Shown here: positions 1 through 10,405 of the stretch, piece after piece
How the letters are laid out: each line of letters opens with the position of its first letter
Numbering within the stretch: position 1 is the stretch's first letter
Source of the DNA: Hexactinellida sp. DTS-2022
Taxonomy: Eukaryota > Porifera > Hexactinellida
Assembly (NCBI GenBank): GCA_028753945.1
Contig: JAPNXP010000002.1
Span: forward strand, 11,718,001-11,782,000
Length of the DNA: 64,000 nucleotides
Reading direction: 5' to 3'
The notes under the pieces: model-generated
The model's input: the letters and a program-made list of their open reading frames with translations, nothing else
Told to the model about the DNA's origin: nothing
The model's database searches: none
Program-made: the position numbers and the translations under genes

Positions 1-873
1 TATGGACATTGATTGATTAGTAAACACTCTTGAACGAAGCTCGTCAGAAAGGACCGAGATTATTTGTCACTTGGACATAATGATCCAAGATTTAATTGAA
101 TGTCTACTCTAGTTCGTTGGATAGAGCCTGGGAAAGCTTACCAGTTCATGAGGAAAATTAACAGTTCAAACCTTCACGAGTTTTCACCATTCAACTATTG
201 CACTGCCTAAATTAGTAGAATATTGACCCACGAATGTGGATTTTCCTAAGTATTTTCATTTTTTATACAAATTGATATTATTGGACACCATTTTTGATTA
301 TACAAACATATTTCAGGGTCAAACTAATATGTATTGGTTGGTCAAGTCCATCCAAATACGTGCTAAATGAGGTGTTTACACTTTGAAAGTGTTTAAATTA
401 ATTGAGTGTTCATCAGTTCACCTGAAAAGTATTTTCTCAAGCGGATTCAAGCAATTCACTCTCCTTAAACTCGAAAGTGAAAAGTGCGAAGACTTCGTTA
501 ATGAGTGTATAGATTGTTTAGTACAGAGGAAAAGCAATTTATAATTTTCAATTTAACTACAGTAGCCAATTGTGAAGTAACAACAACAAGGCGAAGAACC
601 ATAATGTTCGTACTACTTGCCCAAAGTAATTCATAAGAAATTCCTCAAAATCAATTGTTAATTTTCATACTTCTACTCAATAGTTTACATGTAATAATAC
701 ACTTGAGCTTGAATTTATGTTGGGAGTCAACTCTGAATCATATATACAACTTTGATATGTGTAGTTGATATAATGAGTGTAGTATCAATCTGGTAATTGG
801 TTAGAGTTAGAAAATAAAACGCCTTTATCTTATCCTTGGTCATAAACAGTGAAATGACCTCTATATAGTAGCT
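1..873 (+). repeat. Interspersed repeat family R1, copy 1
   Basis: Unclassified repeat. Bases from about 340 to 873 align along their length with 29198-29720 in the same orientation, and bases 1-270 align with the reverse complement of about 61850-62105. Shared stretches include CAACAAGGCGAAGAACCAT, AATTTATGTTGGG and TTTGATATGTGTAGTT. No terminal inverted repeats, poly-A tail or intact ORF were seen. The minus strand of copy 2 (29245-29472) keeps a short open frame for which this copy has a decayed counterpart, so the family may contain an old coding exon. Class unknown. Confidence 0.7.
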
Positions 874-1149
874 ATGGCTGAACTCAACGGAGAAAATGAT
901 TAAGTGATTTGAGGTTACAAAAAATAGCCCAATTCAACCTAACTTGCAACTGTGAAGTTAAACGGATGAAGATGAAGATGATAATGATGGATTACTTGTC
1001 CACAGAAACAGAAAATGCTATTGTTTTAAATTTGGATATCTATGAAACGGTATCGAATTGTTACACTCTACAAAACGTTCCCCTCTCATGAATGAAATTT
1101 TACAAAGGTAAGTGAAATAAATTTATTCAAATGTTGAATGTAATTCTGA

Positions 1150-1443
1150 TTGCAAGACTCGATGGAGTTTGCTAGTCAACATCCTCGAAAGAAGAATTCA
1201 GATCAAGTTAAGCATCCAAAAAGCATTACTAGATCTCGGTATGAACATATTAATATTCGTGATCAGAAAATTGGGATGGTATCTTCTATTGTAGAAGCTT
1301 TAGAAGAAAAAACACTTAAGGATGCTTGCCGCCAAGAATGTATTAGCGATATGGGTTGTTTCGACAATATTATGAATATTGAATTGAAACTCTCTATACT
1401 AGACTGTAATTACATAACTAAGCAGATAATCACCACTGTATAA
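1150..1443 (+). CDS. Hypothetical exon, 97 codons, unrecognised
   Basis: An open frame with mixed, low-bias composition, including a Glu-rich stretch and three Cys near residues 60-71. A good 5' splice site (AAAG|GTAAGTG) lies upstream near 1108 and an acceptor-like TTGCAAG just before the frame, which would make a very small intron of about 50 bp. No family recognised. Chance or transposon origin is quite possible. Confidence 0.18.
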   Translation: MQDSMEFASQHPRKKNSDQVKHPKSITRSRYEHINIRDQKIGMVSSIVEALEEKTLKDACRQECISDMGCFDNIMNIELKLSILDCNYITKQIITTV

Positions 1444-2303
1444 CTTCCTTTGTTCTATTTTCGGAATCAATTTGAATAACATTGTTTTTGGCTTCCTATC
1501 TCGGTAATACTGTCGATATCATAGCGTGACCAAGATTTCTAGGAAACTATGAAAGCTATAGTTCTATAAATTATTGTTAAAAATTATAATCAACAGTATT
1601 AGATCTACAAATTTGACCATTTTCAGACTGATTAGATAATTGTAAAATATTCTAGAATTACAAACTCACGTAAATGCGTGAAATTCGTTAAAATTTCCTA
1701 TTTTATGCCTTTTTCTCTGTCACTGAACAGGAACCAAATCTTAGTTCTGTTCAATAAAGGTCAAATATGTAGGTTACAGTGTGTTCTAATATAAATAAAA
1801 ATTTCATAGAGCAAAATTCAATACTTTTTCCAAAATCTTGATTGAAAACTCCAAAAATCCTGAATTTAGCAATCAACGCTCAAAGTTTTTCCCTGCAAAT
1901 TCAATTAGAACTAATCTATTACAAGGTGTTTCATCCCGCTATGGATTCATCAGTTAAGCTCCCATTCGCTTAAACATTGTATTTTGAATAATGTGTAGGT
2001 TTGGGACAGGCCTGGGGTCAATTACTTTTAAATGTAATATATTACAATTACAATTACACAATTTTTCACCGTTACAATTACTATTACAATTACATTTCCA
2101 AATCTTGTCACATATTACAATTACAATTACTTAATCTCCCCGTTACAATTACATCTCAATTACATTATCCAAGTTTGGATTTGTTGATAGTGTTAATAGA
2201 AAATGATAGAAAAAAAATATTATGGAATGTGTTTAACTCAAATAGACTCATCTTTTTCTATAAATACCCATTTGATTTGACGGTGATGAGTTTGTGAAAT
2301 ACT

Positions 2304-2669
2304 TCATCGCTTAGGTCGAAAAAATTTCCCAGCTACGCTAAAAAGTCTCTCCACTGGAGCTGAAGAAGCTGGGACAGACAAATATCGTTGTGCTATCTCT
2401 GATAATGTTTGTAATTCACATTCTTTGAACTTCCAAAAGGCAAGGACATCAGCTTCTTCTGGTAAACGAGGCTCTGATGAGTATAGGTTCATTTCTCCTA
2501 ATTTACTCAATGAAGCTATCATTGGTGATTGAGAAGGCAAGCTGGTCATAAAACTCAGTAACTTGCACTTCTTTAATGGCGGCTCAGGAGGGCTTTCGAT
2601 TTGTGACTCTAAATTACAAATATCTTTTGTTGCTGTCAAATGCGGGGGTTTCTCGGAATAACCTGCCAT
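2304..2669 (-). pseudogene. hAT transposase, C-terminal dimerisation block
   Basis: The conceptual peptide ends in RYLSVPASSAPVERLFSVAG followed by FRPKR, the signature of the hAT C-terminal dimerisation domain (ZBED-type transposases). It is on the minus strand, the same orientation as the BED-finger N-terminal block at 3563-4113 but opposite to the catalytic block that lies directly upstream of it. The upstream part (Pro-, Lys- and Ser-rich, near residues 20-45) is the usual linker before this domain. Confidence 0.85.
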
Positions 2670-3600
2670 TTTATATTTGATTGGTCCTTGCGTTCATTGG
2701 TTTTGGGATGTAAACGGTTTCGAGGCCAACACAATGCAGAAAATATTACCGAACACTATGAAGAGATAATATCATTTTATAAACTTCAAGGTAAAATTAC
2801 TAACATAATTACAGATAATGCTTCAAACATGCTCAAGGCATTCAGACTACCTGGCTTTGACTCAATAGTGATAGATGGTTCGAGCTCAGATTCTTGTGAT
2901 GAGGATGATGATGATGATAGTATTCTCCCAATTGATCTCAAAAATTATATGACCTACATCCCAGAAAACGAACCCTGTTTTATTCACACGCTTCAACTGG
3001 TCGTAAAAGATGGTTTTAAAGAAGCAGGGACAGTGAATAAAGTACTTGCAAAGGCAGCAAATATTGTATCATATGTTCGTAGATCAATACACGCCAACGA
3101 TATCTTAGAAGGGGAAAAGAGGCTACATGCGAAAGTTGTTACGAGGTGGAACAGTGAATTAAAAAGCGTACGGTCTCTACTAAATATTCCCGAAACAAAG
3201 CTAGAAATGTTGGCTTGTCAACAACTAAGTGTCTATGAGCGTAGCCTACTCTCAGATCTGGTAGAAATACTTACACCATTTGAAGAAGCTACTAATTTCA
3301 CACAGCGGCAAAATTCAATCTCTGTTAGTTTCGTTATACCATGCATTCGGGGAATTCGCGCATCACTTGAAACACTGAGAGTGAAATATAAGTCTAATAT
3401 GTTGAAGGCACTGCAGAAATCTCTGGATGACAGAATGGGATCTACGAGCAACGTGAGCAATATATTTTTGCAGCCATTCTTGATCCAAGATTCAAATTGG
3501 ATTGGTGTACTGGAAGTGAGTCAGCTAGAATTGAATCCACTTTTAAGAAGTATGTGTCCAACATTGTTACGGAAACAGTATCAACCATATCTGGAAGATC
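2655..3600 (+). pseudogene. hAT transposase, inverted central catalytic block
   Basis: Encodes the hAT RNase H-like core: ITCHFIFDW, then IITDNASNM (second catalytic Asp region), an acidic loop, FIHTLQLVV, and TRWNSEL. Near 3460 the frame slips by one base, after which AAILDPRFKLDW (another hAT landmark) continues in the next frame. This block runs on the plus strand while the N- and C-terminal blocks of the same protein run on the minus strand. The simplest reading is a single inversion with breakpoints near 2655 and near 3560-3600. Parts of the fold on both sides of the break are otherwise in the expected order. Confidence 0.85.
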
Positions 3601-4113
3601 TTTCATCTTATTTTCAATTATTTGAACTTTCTCTGTTAGAATTTTATTAGAGAGGTGTTTTCGTGATGGTATAATATATTGCGTATCTAGTAGGTTTGCA
3701 AAACACTTGAATGAAGGACTCTCAACGAGTGATAACGGTAGCAGCTGGTCAGCAATTAATGTTATTAGAGCATCAGTAGCAGCTAACTGACGTGGGTCAT
3801 GTTGACTGTACTTCTTTACTACAAAGTTAAGAGGAGTTTGTTCAGTAGATTGTTCTGAAGATGTAGCAGCAATATTTGAGTGTATCTTAAGAAACTCTTC
3901 TTTGTGTTTTCTCTATATATTATATAATGAGTAAATTATACTCACTAGAATATATTAAATTTCAGTAAATTATCTAATACTTACCTTTAAGTGAGTATTA
4001 AGGTTCGAATGTGTTTTCGATGAATTTGAAATGGCACAGCTACATAATTTACAAATGGCTTTATAATTTCCTACAGTATTTGAAGGTATCTCAAAATAGG
4101 AATGGATTGACAT
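3563..4113 (-). pseudogene. hAT transposase, BED-finger N-terminal block, two exons
   Basis: The start is an ATG at 4113. Exon 1 (3985-4113) encodes a BED zinc finger: CKLC, then HSNLNTHLK. It ends at AAG|GTAAGT. Exon 2 begins at 3912 after an ATATAG acceptor. It contains LAATDALITLIADQLLPLSL and a PSRK motif, both typical of BED-hAT transposases just before the catalytic core. The reading stops making sense near 3563, which matches the right breakpoint of the inverted central block. Confidence 0.82.
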
Positions 4114-4158
4114 TATAATCAGGTTAAATAAGTAGATATGTTTTCTATATTTATAGTA

Positions 4159-4606
4159 CAGTATAACCTCCCCAATCCGGGCAGCCTCGTCCGGGGGGTG
4201 CCCGGATCTTAGAATTTGCCCGGTTCTCGGAAATAATCATAATTGGTATTGTATAATCAACTAGTGTTTATGTTCTGGTGTCTCAATAGCTGTTGACTGA
4301 CCTGCTACGCACCTCCGACATCTGATCTTGGTATAGGTTTACCAAAAGAGTTCATAAATTTCGAATATGAATCGTATATAAATTAGCGAGATTACCATAT
4401 GGCCAAATCCAAACCACTATTTACCGCCCAAATAAGGGTGGTTCTACTTTTATTAACATGTTAGACATACAAATCTGCAAAGATAAACAATATTTTGGAG
4501 CTAATTCCCAGAAAAATGGCGAATTAATTTTGAGCATATACAAAAATGTTGCCCGGTTTAAGGAGGTGCCCGGTTCTGAGAGGTCCGGATCTAGGAGGTT
4601 CTACTG
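4159..4606 (+). mobile_element. Tigger/pogo-like MITE nested in the hAT element
   Basis: The ends are CAGTATAACCTCCCC (left) and, as reverse complement of the right end, CAGTAGAACCTCCTAGATCC. Both ends sit directly next to TA dinucleotides (4157-4158 and 4607-4608), as for Tc1/mariner-superfamily insertions. GCCCGGTT motifs recur inside both ends. No coding capacity. It inserted upstream of the hAT transposase gene, so it is younger than that element. Confidence 0.8.
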
Positions 4607-4902
4607 TATACTCAATGTATCTGCTTATCACCTTGTAGGAAATTAAAAACTATTCAACTTGGTTCAATGTATTTTTCACATCTTCCTAGTTCTTCTCTAT
4701 ATAATTTATTAGTCAAGATTCGAAGTAATAGAAAAGTAATATAGAGTTACATATTACAATAACATCAATTACAATTACTATTACTATTACATCCTATTTG
4801 GAAAACACAATTACAATTACAATTACTATTACTTTTCAAATTGTAATCGTTACTTTTACAATTATAATTACATATTACTATTACCCCAGGCCTGGTTTGG
4901 GA

Positions 4903-6087
4903 ATGAATTGGAACTGTCAATAGCAGTCTACGTTCTTTTGGGACGCTTTTAAAGCATAATGTAATTCAATAACTATCTGAAATTGTTATTTTGTCATTAT
5001 ACATGTTAGTTTACCTTTTGTTATATGAACTTAATCCATAGTGCATAAGATTATAAGAATAAAGCTTATGAATTTGTCAATTATTGTTCATTGACAAAAA
5101 TATATGCCAGGTTTTGGGTTCGAACCCATGAACATTTGCATACTGTTCCGATATGCTAACAACTGAACAATTGGAACATCAAAATATTAGAAAATGTATT
5201 GTATTCCATATAAATGGGATATAGAATATAATACATGTATATAAATGTTTAAAAATTTGAATAAATGTACGTATGCATTCATTTAATTGCCAAAACATCA
5301 ATAATGACGTCATTAAAATGTCCCCTGAAGGGGATAGAGGACTTATTTTCGAATATTTTCAATTCCAGCATAATTCCATGATATAGTAGTAATATATTTC
5401 ACACTAATCTCGAAATTCAACTTTGTTGATTAATTCGCCAGAATTCCGAAGCAAGCATCCTTAAGACCATATATGGTCACACTGCAGGCCAATATATGGT
5501 CAGATTCTATAAGCAAGAGACAGATATTCTAAAGAGATTCTACACTTCTAGTGCCACCAATTGTTAAATTTAGGACTTTTGAAAGTGGGTCCCTAATCAT
5601 AAACTAAGGCTAGTGAACTAACCACTAAATACACTGATCTACGTATATGATATGTTTACTAATAGTACCAAAGGTGCTAGGTAAACGCTGATAATGAGTT
5701 ATGTAGATATTCTTCGAAACCAAATAAATCATTTAAAAGTAATACTTCTAAGTTCTAACCGTGTGAAAGATATCAAAGTTGTGAAATAAGCATGTAATTG
5801 ACTGTAGACAGTTAAATAGTATCCGCACATTCACCGTAAATAATAATTATGCGTAGGCCACACAATAGAAAAGGCAGAAAAGCGCGTTTTTTTCCGACAA
5901 CTGTGTGTATTAAATGTTCAATACAACTGAATGTAAGCTATTGGTAAACGGTGCTATGTTTTATGGATTAATTTGCCCACAAAATATTTCTGGTTTTTTG
6001 CAATTCGAGGAAACTTGCTATTTTGATGAGTGTTTTTATATTTTATTCCCACGAAAGTAAGTACTTATTGTAAAAGTTTTGTGAAAT
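4903..6087. other. Intergenic, no gene seen
   Basis: AT-rich spacer between the hAT element and the Tigger-like element. The only feature I can support is the tRNA-like sequence at 5105-5190. The short direct repeat of CATATATGGTCA around 5468-5505 is not explained. Confidence 0.5.
5105..5190 (-). repeat. tRNA-like / SINE-head sequence
   Basis: On the minus strand there is an A-box-like GTTCAGTTGTTAGCATA followed, at normal spacing, by a perfect B-box/T-arm ATGGGTTCGAACCCA. A 5-bp anticodon-type stem (CATAT/GTATG) encloses a 7-nt loop with GAA in the anticodon place, but loop position 33 is G rather than T. The acceptor strands do not pair. It is therefore a tRNA pseudogene or the head of a tRNA-derived SINE, not a working tRNA. 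Confidence 0.45.
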
Positions 6088-6156
6088 GTACTCCTTTAGT
6101 GGTTTTGTGGTTGTCTGAAGTTCAACTTGAATGTAGTTTCTTGTATAAAGAATGTA

Positions 6157-6885
6157 CAGTAATACCTCGTTTTACGCGGTTTTTTTTAACGCGCTTTCGT
6201 TTTACGCGGAATAATTTTTATAACGAAAACTTTTTTACGCGATCCTAACTCGTTTTACGCGGTTTATCTATGATATTCATACAATTAATTCACTATTTTA
6301 TCGAATTTAGATAATTATTAAGATTTAGTGGCAACAAAGCGGTTCTACATTTCCAAAAAGCCAAAAATGATAATTTAGGGATAGTAGATAGTTTGAGCTA
6401 AGTATTTGTCATATAGTAAGTTCATCCAAATATATTATTGGTCAAATTAATACATATTTGCTTCACTATACACACTAAATATACCCGGTTGTGGGAGGTA
6501 CTGAAGATGTAGGGTTGCGGTGTGAAGGGAATTTTATTCCCTTCACAACACAATTCACTTTATGTGGGAATTCCCAAGTGTCTCACAAGTTGGTTTCTAT
6601 CAGGATTCCCATAGGTTAAAATAATTTCCATTCAAATCCCATAATGGAAATCCCATGGAATTAACATACAAACGGAAACCTCGGCTATCTGAGAGATCCG
6701 GATGTTGGAGGTTTGAGTGTTTAAACACTAGGTACTTAAAATTTCATTCGATGTTGATATTATTTGGAAACGCATCCATTGGTTTAATATGTGTTACTAT
6801 GAGAATGGTCACTTTTTTATACGCGAATTCGTTTTACGCGGACTTTTCAAGGAACGCATCTACCGCGTAAAAAGAGGGAAACCTG
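6157..6885 (+). mobile_element. Tigger-like non-autonomous element
   Basis: Left end CAGTAATACCTCGTTTTACG; the reverse complement of the right end is CAGGTTTCCCTCTTTTTACG, the familiar Tigger/pogo style with TTTTACGCGG repeats just inside. TA flanks both ends (6155-6156, 6886-6887). It sits at the junction of a tandemly duplicated segment of about 67 bp (6088-6155 and 6886-6953). A piece resembling the right end of the 4159-4606 MITE occurs inside it near 6680-6715, so it is itself composite. No transposase ORF. Confidence 0.75.
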
Positions 6886-6937
6886 TACTCCTTAAGTGAT
6901 TTTGTGGTTGTCTGAAGTATAGCTTGAATGTAGTTTC

Positions 6938-8260
6938 TTGTATAAAATGGTTGATAAGAAATATCTGTTTTTAAGTAGAGATGACTTGAGTCTTTTTATT
7001 ACTTGGGTAAAGGTGTTAATAGTTAAGTACAATGCTGATGGTGTTATGTACTTAGAATGTAAGTGTACTGATTTTAGTGTTAAAGTTGAAAGTGAATTTA
7101 GTGAACTTCCACTTCCTCGAACTCACGATGTGCCTAATATTAAAATTGACAACTATGAATGACAAATGGTGATAGAAAGTTCTGAAATTGAAGTTCTAAC
7201 TCATTTGAGTAGTAACTGTTGGGAGTTTTATCTCGAAATGAGTGAGTGGGATAATATTTGTATTACAAATCCAACTATTATAAATTCATTGGTTAGTTAT
7301 TGGAAAAATGTTTTTGCTGAAAAAATTAAAGATTTAGCCCCAATGTGTGTTTGAAGGTTTGTAAATTATTGGTTGAAGAAACCTGATAGTCGCAAGGTTA
7401 ATAGTCCTTTCTTCAGAGCTAGAGCGTCTTATAAGTTTGAAAATTGTCGATCTTATATATTTTATATTGATGATGCACTAAATTTGGTAATGACATACTT
7501 GTAGAGATTTACTCAGAAGGATATTTGGCATTTCAACACACAGATGGGCAGAGTGCATTTAGTCGCCATCTATCTTGCAGTGAGCATAGTAAAATGGGAA
7601 AATTATTAATGAATAAGTAGGTTAGAAAGATTTATAATAAACAGTTTAATAATTTAAGTTATCAGAGTCTCTTTATGGTAATTTTACTTGTCTTAAATAC
7701 AAAGTTTGTTTGAGGGAAGTCAAAACCGAATTAAAATCTACGGAGCGTTTTTCTAATTTATGGAAGATGTAGCAGCAACCCAGCAGTATTTCCGTTATCT
7801 ACTCCCTGAATCCCCCCTACGAGGCTATGTTCAGTATTTCGTACAAGATCCTTTCTTTATTCATATGTATTTTTATAAGCAGCTGTAAATTCTAAAACTA
7901 ACGAAAATAAAAGATATCGTCTTGAATTTTGATGAGACTGGTTCTCTAATTTCTAAACTCCCTACCTGTTCTAAGAAAATATATTACGATGCCCTTACAA
8001 TACAACAACCGGAGTTTTCCACCAGTCCCAACCCATTAGCTGAAATGATAAGTAGCGATCATAGCACCGCTTGAGATCTCACACTTCCTGAATAAATGGT
8101 GTTTGAGTGTAAAATTATTTAACACAATGGAGTTAAAAATAAAGAAAGTTGAGATAGATTTTAGCTGGGCTATGATGCACAGTACATGTTCAGGGTTTAA
8201 TAAATTTACTATTTTTCATGATTTCCAATATTGTTGCGAATTTATAGCTAATCTGAGAAC
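6938..8260 (+). pseudogene. Decayed DDE-type transposase, N-terminal part, unclassified
   Basis: Two adjoining open frames (6938-7162, 7166-7354) and further coding-like patches, e.g. LNFDETGSLISKLP and LAEMISSDHS near 7920-8070, then VEIDFSWAMMHST near 8147. The FDxTGS and AEMISSDH motifs recall uncharacterised transposon proteins in which the Asp is probably catalytic. I cannot assign a superfamily. In-frame stops and frame changes make it a relic. The C-terminal part continues at 8470-8705 and 9476-10099, beyond a hAT MITE and a palindrome. Confidence 0.5.
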
Positions 8261-8272
8261 TTAGGTGATAAT

Positions 8273-8461
8273 CAGGGGCGGCTCAAGCGACGAAACCTCG
8301 GGGGGACGGACATACAGTTGTAATGATAATTTTCCGACCTCCATGCATGGGAACGGCCGCTTTTCTTATGTAAACACTAGATTTTCGCCCCCCAACAAGG
8401 GGGGAGGACCAAAATCTGGGGCTGGGGCGCCCCCTCCGCGCCCCCCCTCGCGCCGCCACTG
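8273..8461 (+). mobile_element. hAT MITE, 189 bp, perfect TSD
   Basis: Ends CAGGGGCGGC and CGCCGCCACTG, flanked by the perfect 8-bp duplication gtgataat (8265-8272 and 8462-8469). The interior is GC-rich (poly-C tracts), in strong contrast to the AT-rich surroundings. No ORF of its own; the 66-codon frame over it is an artefact of its composition. It interrupts the decayed transposase. Confidence 0.85.
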
Positions 8462-8713
8462 GTGATAATATTATAGCAGTCCTCCATTACTGCTCGTCTC
8501 ATATCATGTACAGAATTACTTATAATTTAAATAAGAAATTCAAATTAGAAAAGGCTTTAAAAAGAATAATATTGCATGTAATTGGTCGTATGGTTAATTG
8601 TAGACAAATGAATGAAATTAATCAACTTTAGGGTTACTTTGTTATATTTTGTGTAGTAAGAAGCAAACTAGGGTTTATTGCACTAAATTAAACCAACTAG
8701 AAGAAAGTATTAA

Positions 8714-9467
8714 AGGCTTCCCGTCCCTGAGATTCTGGCATAGGACCCCTAGCAAAAATATTCTGTTTAATATTGATTAATCTAATTTAACATATTAGCT
8801 ATATTATTGTAACAGAGAGCTAGTCTCTAGCTATCCTACTTTTCTTATTTCAGCAATTATTGTGTAATTGGAACCAAAAGGCTTCTATGAGAAAACTATA
8901 TTGAACTCAAATCAGGCGAATAGTATAGATCAATGCACTATTTTTTGAAATGCGTTGATTTGAAGTTGATTTGAGCCTATACTAACTTAGTCCATATTAG
9001 TTTACATTACGTGACAGACTTCGATTAGCGATATAAACTTTGAAACCAATAGGAATGCTTGAGTAATTTCGAAATGTCATGATATTGAAAAAATTCCAAC
9101 TAGTCACTCCCGTATTATTGAAAGTAAACATTAATTCAATAAAGTGAGTCTGTCACGTAATGTGCAATAGTATGTACTAAGTTAGTATAGCCTCAAATCA
9201 ACTTCAAATCAACTTCAAATCAACGCATTTCAAAGTATAGTGTATTGATCTATACAAATCGCCTGATTTGAAGTTCAATATTGTTTTCTCATAGAAGCCT
9301 TTTGGTTCCGATTACACAATAATCGTTGAAATAAGAAAAGTAGGATAGATAGAGACTAGCTCTCTGTTACAATAAGATAGCTAATATGTTAAATCAGATT
9401 AATCAGTATTAAACAGAATATTTTTGCTAGGGGTCCTACGGCCAGAATCTCAGGGACGGGAGGCCTT
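8714..9467. mobile_element. 754-bp foldback element containing a second, TTAA-flanked palindrome
   Basis: The two halves are near-perfect reverse complements: AGGCTTCCCGTCCCTGAG at the left matches CTCAGGGACGGGAGGCCT at the right. Flanks carry the 8-bp repeat agtattaa (8706-8713, 9468-9475). Its centre holds a 598-bp inner palindrome (8791-9388) bounded by TTAA on both sides. The same inner palindrome stands alone at 31322-31896, which shows it is a separate mobile unit. Without it the outer arms meet at ATTTAAAT, i.e. a central TTAA target. One outer arm also occurs at about 10566-10672. Confidence 0.8.
8791..9388. mobile_element. TTAA-flanked palindromic element, copy 1
   Basis: Starts CATATTAGCTATATTATTGT and ends with its near reverse complement, flanked by TTAA at 8787-8790 and 9389-9392. 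TTAA targets are typical of piggyBac-type transposition, but no transposase or piggyBac terminal motif is visible, so the mobilising family is a guess. Copy 2 is at 31322-31896. Confidence 0.75.
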
Positions 9468-9475
9468 AGTATTAA

Positions 9476-10099
9476 GGAGGAGATTAATTTTAGTAATAAT
9501 GCACCCAATTAATTCGTGGATGAGACTGAAGTTAAGACTTAAGAGTGATGCTGTAAATTACAGAGATAAATCCCCCTTTGGCAGACATTTTGAAATGATT
9601 TATCATAATACTTTAGTCTCAATAAGTGAATTCGAAAATAATTCGCAACTTGATCCTAGTGTATCTTATAATCTCCAGATAGTTGAATTTCTTCTCACCT
9701 GTTATATGCCATTATTACCGTTGTAGAGTGGGATAATTTTATGTACAGTTAATTCGTCAGACAATGCAACAGACAGTAATGCGATTGCTGAGAATTGGTT
9801 CTGAATTGTTAAACACAGCATATTTATTAATTCAGAGACCGGGATACGATGATTTCATTAGAACAGTATATAATAATATAGACGATAGGATCGCGGCGTT
9901 TAAATTTGCTTATACCCCACTGGCTCATAAAGTGTTTAAAGTTAAGAAGAGATTACGCGTGGAGAATGAGGAGGAGTGCAAAGAGGAGAAGTCTAGAAGT
10001 AAGAAGAGTAAATTTAGTTATACTAAACCAACTGTGGATAAAGTTAGTACGATATTTAAAAATTTCAAGTCTAAAAGTTTAAAGGAGTCTATGATTTGA
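9476..10099 (+). pseudogene. Decayed DDE-type transposase, C-terminal part
   Basis: Continuation of the relic at 6938-8260 after the palindrome. Patches include SPFGRHFEMIYHNTLV (about 9568-9615) and, in another frame near 9755, SSDNATDSNAIAENWF, followed by IVKHSIF. The 3' end (9764-10099) keeps a 111-codon frame with a highly basic tail (KKRLRVENEEE, KSRSKKSKF). The catalytic Glu could be in the NAIAENWF motif (inference). Not functional: several frame changes and stops. Confidence 0.5.
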
Positions 10100-10181
10100 A
10101 CAGAGTATAGATTCTTGAGGGCATAATAATACAGAGTTTGAACCAATGTATAATAATAAGAAGCAAGATACAATAAAATAC

Positions 10182-10405
10182 CTGAAAGATTGGCCTCCAT
10201 CAATAACTAGTGTTAAATCCTGTCCTGGAGAAAAACTACTTCCAAGACCAGCAAAAGAGAAATTATAGGGATTAGTTGAATATGGTTGACTAACAGAAGT
10301 AGCATGTTGAGGCATCAAGTTAGAACATGATTGAATAGGAGCACCTCCAGGAAATGCAGATAATCGCACAATAGAAAGAGCGAGAATCACAAAGTGAAAG
10401 TACAT
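10182..10405 (-). CDS. Reeler-domain secreted protein, first coding exon (partial gene)
   Basis: The ATG at 10405 opens a 75-residue exon. Residues 1-18 are a hydrophobic signal peptide (FVILALSIVRLSA). The mature start FPGGAPIQSCSNLMPQHA and later PYSTNPYNFSF and SPGQDLTLVI match the beginning of the Reeler domain (GAP...C...PxH...PY...PG...V.I...F+). That fold occurs in secreted insect defence proteins and in the extracellular part of ferric-reductase-like proteins. The exon ends at TTTCAG|GTATTTT, a plausible donor at the usual point after GxxF(R/K). No further Reeler exons are recognisable at lower coordinates, where a transposon relic on the other strand begins at once. The gene may have been disrupted, or has a very long first intron. 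The fold call is good; the specific function is unknown. Confidence 0.68.

Larger units (their letters stand above)
2007..4894 (-). mobile_element. Complete hAT element with 8-bp TSD and internally inverted transposase
   Basis: Terminal inverted repeats CAGGCCTGGGGT (2007-2018) and ACCCCAGGCCTG (4883-4894) are flanked by a perfect 8-bp target-site duplication, gtttggga, at 1999-2006 and 4895-4902. Both ends carry arrays of the subterminal motif ATTACAATTACA, probably transposase-binding sites as in other hAT elements. The transposase is in three blocks: N-terminus (minus, 3563-4113), centre (plus, 2655 to about 3560) and C-terminus (minus, 2304-2669). The central block has therefore been flipped. 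A TA-flanked MITE (4159-4606) is nested upstream of the gene. The element is dead as a coding unit, but its termini look intact. Confidence 0.92.

Noticed and set aside
2001-2297. 98-codon ORF
   Set aside because: Mostly the ATTACA subterminal repeats of the hAT element read as protein (Tyr/Asn runs).
5105-5190. Functional tRNA-Phe
   Set aside because: Acceptor strands do not pair and position 33 is G, although the T arm is perfect.
8265-8465. 66-codon Gly/Pro-rich ORF
   Set aside because: It coincides exactly with a GC-rich MITE and its TSD.
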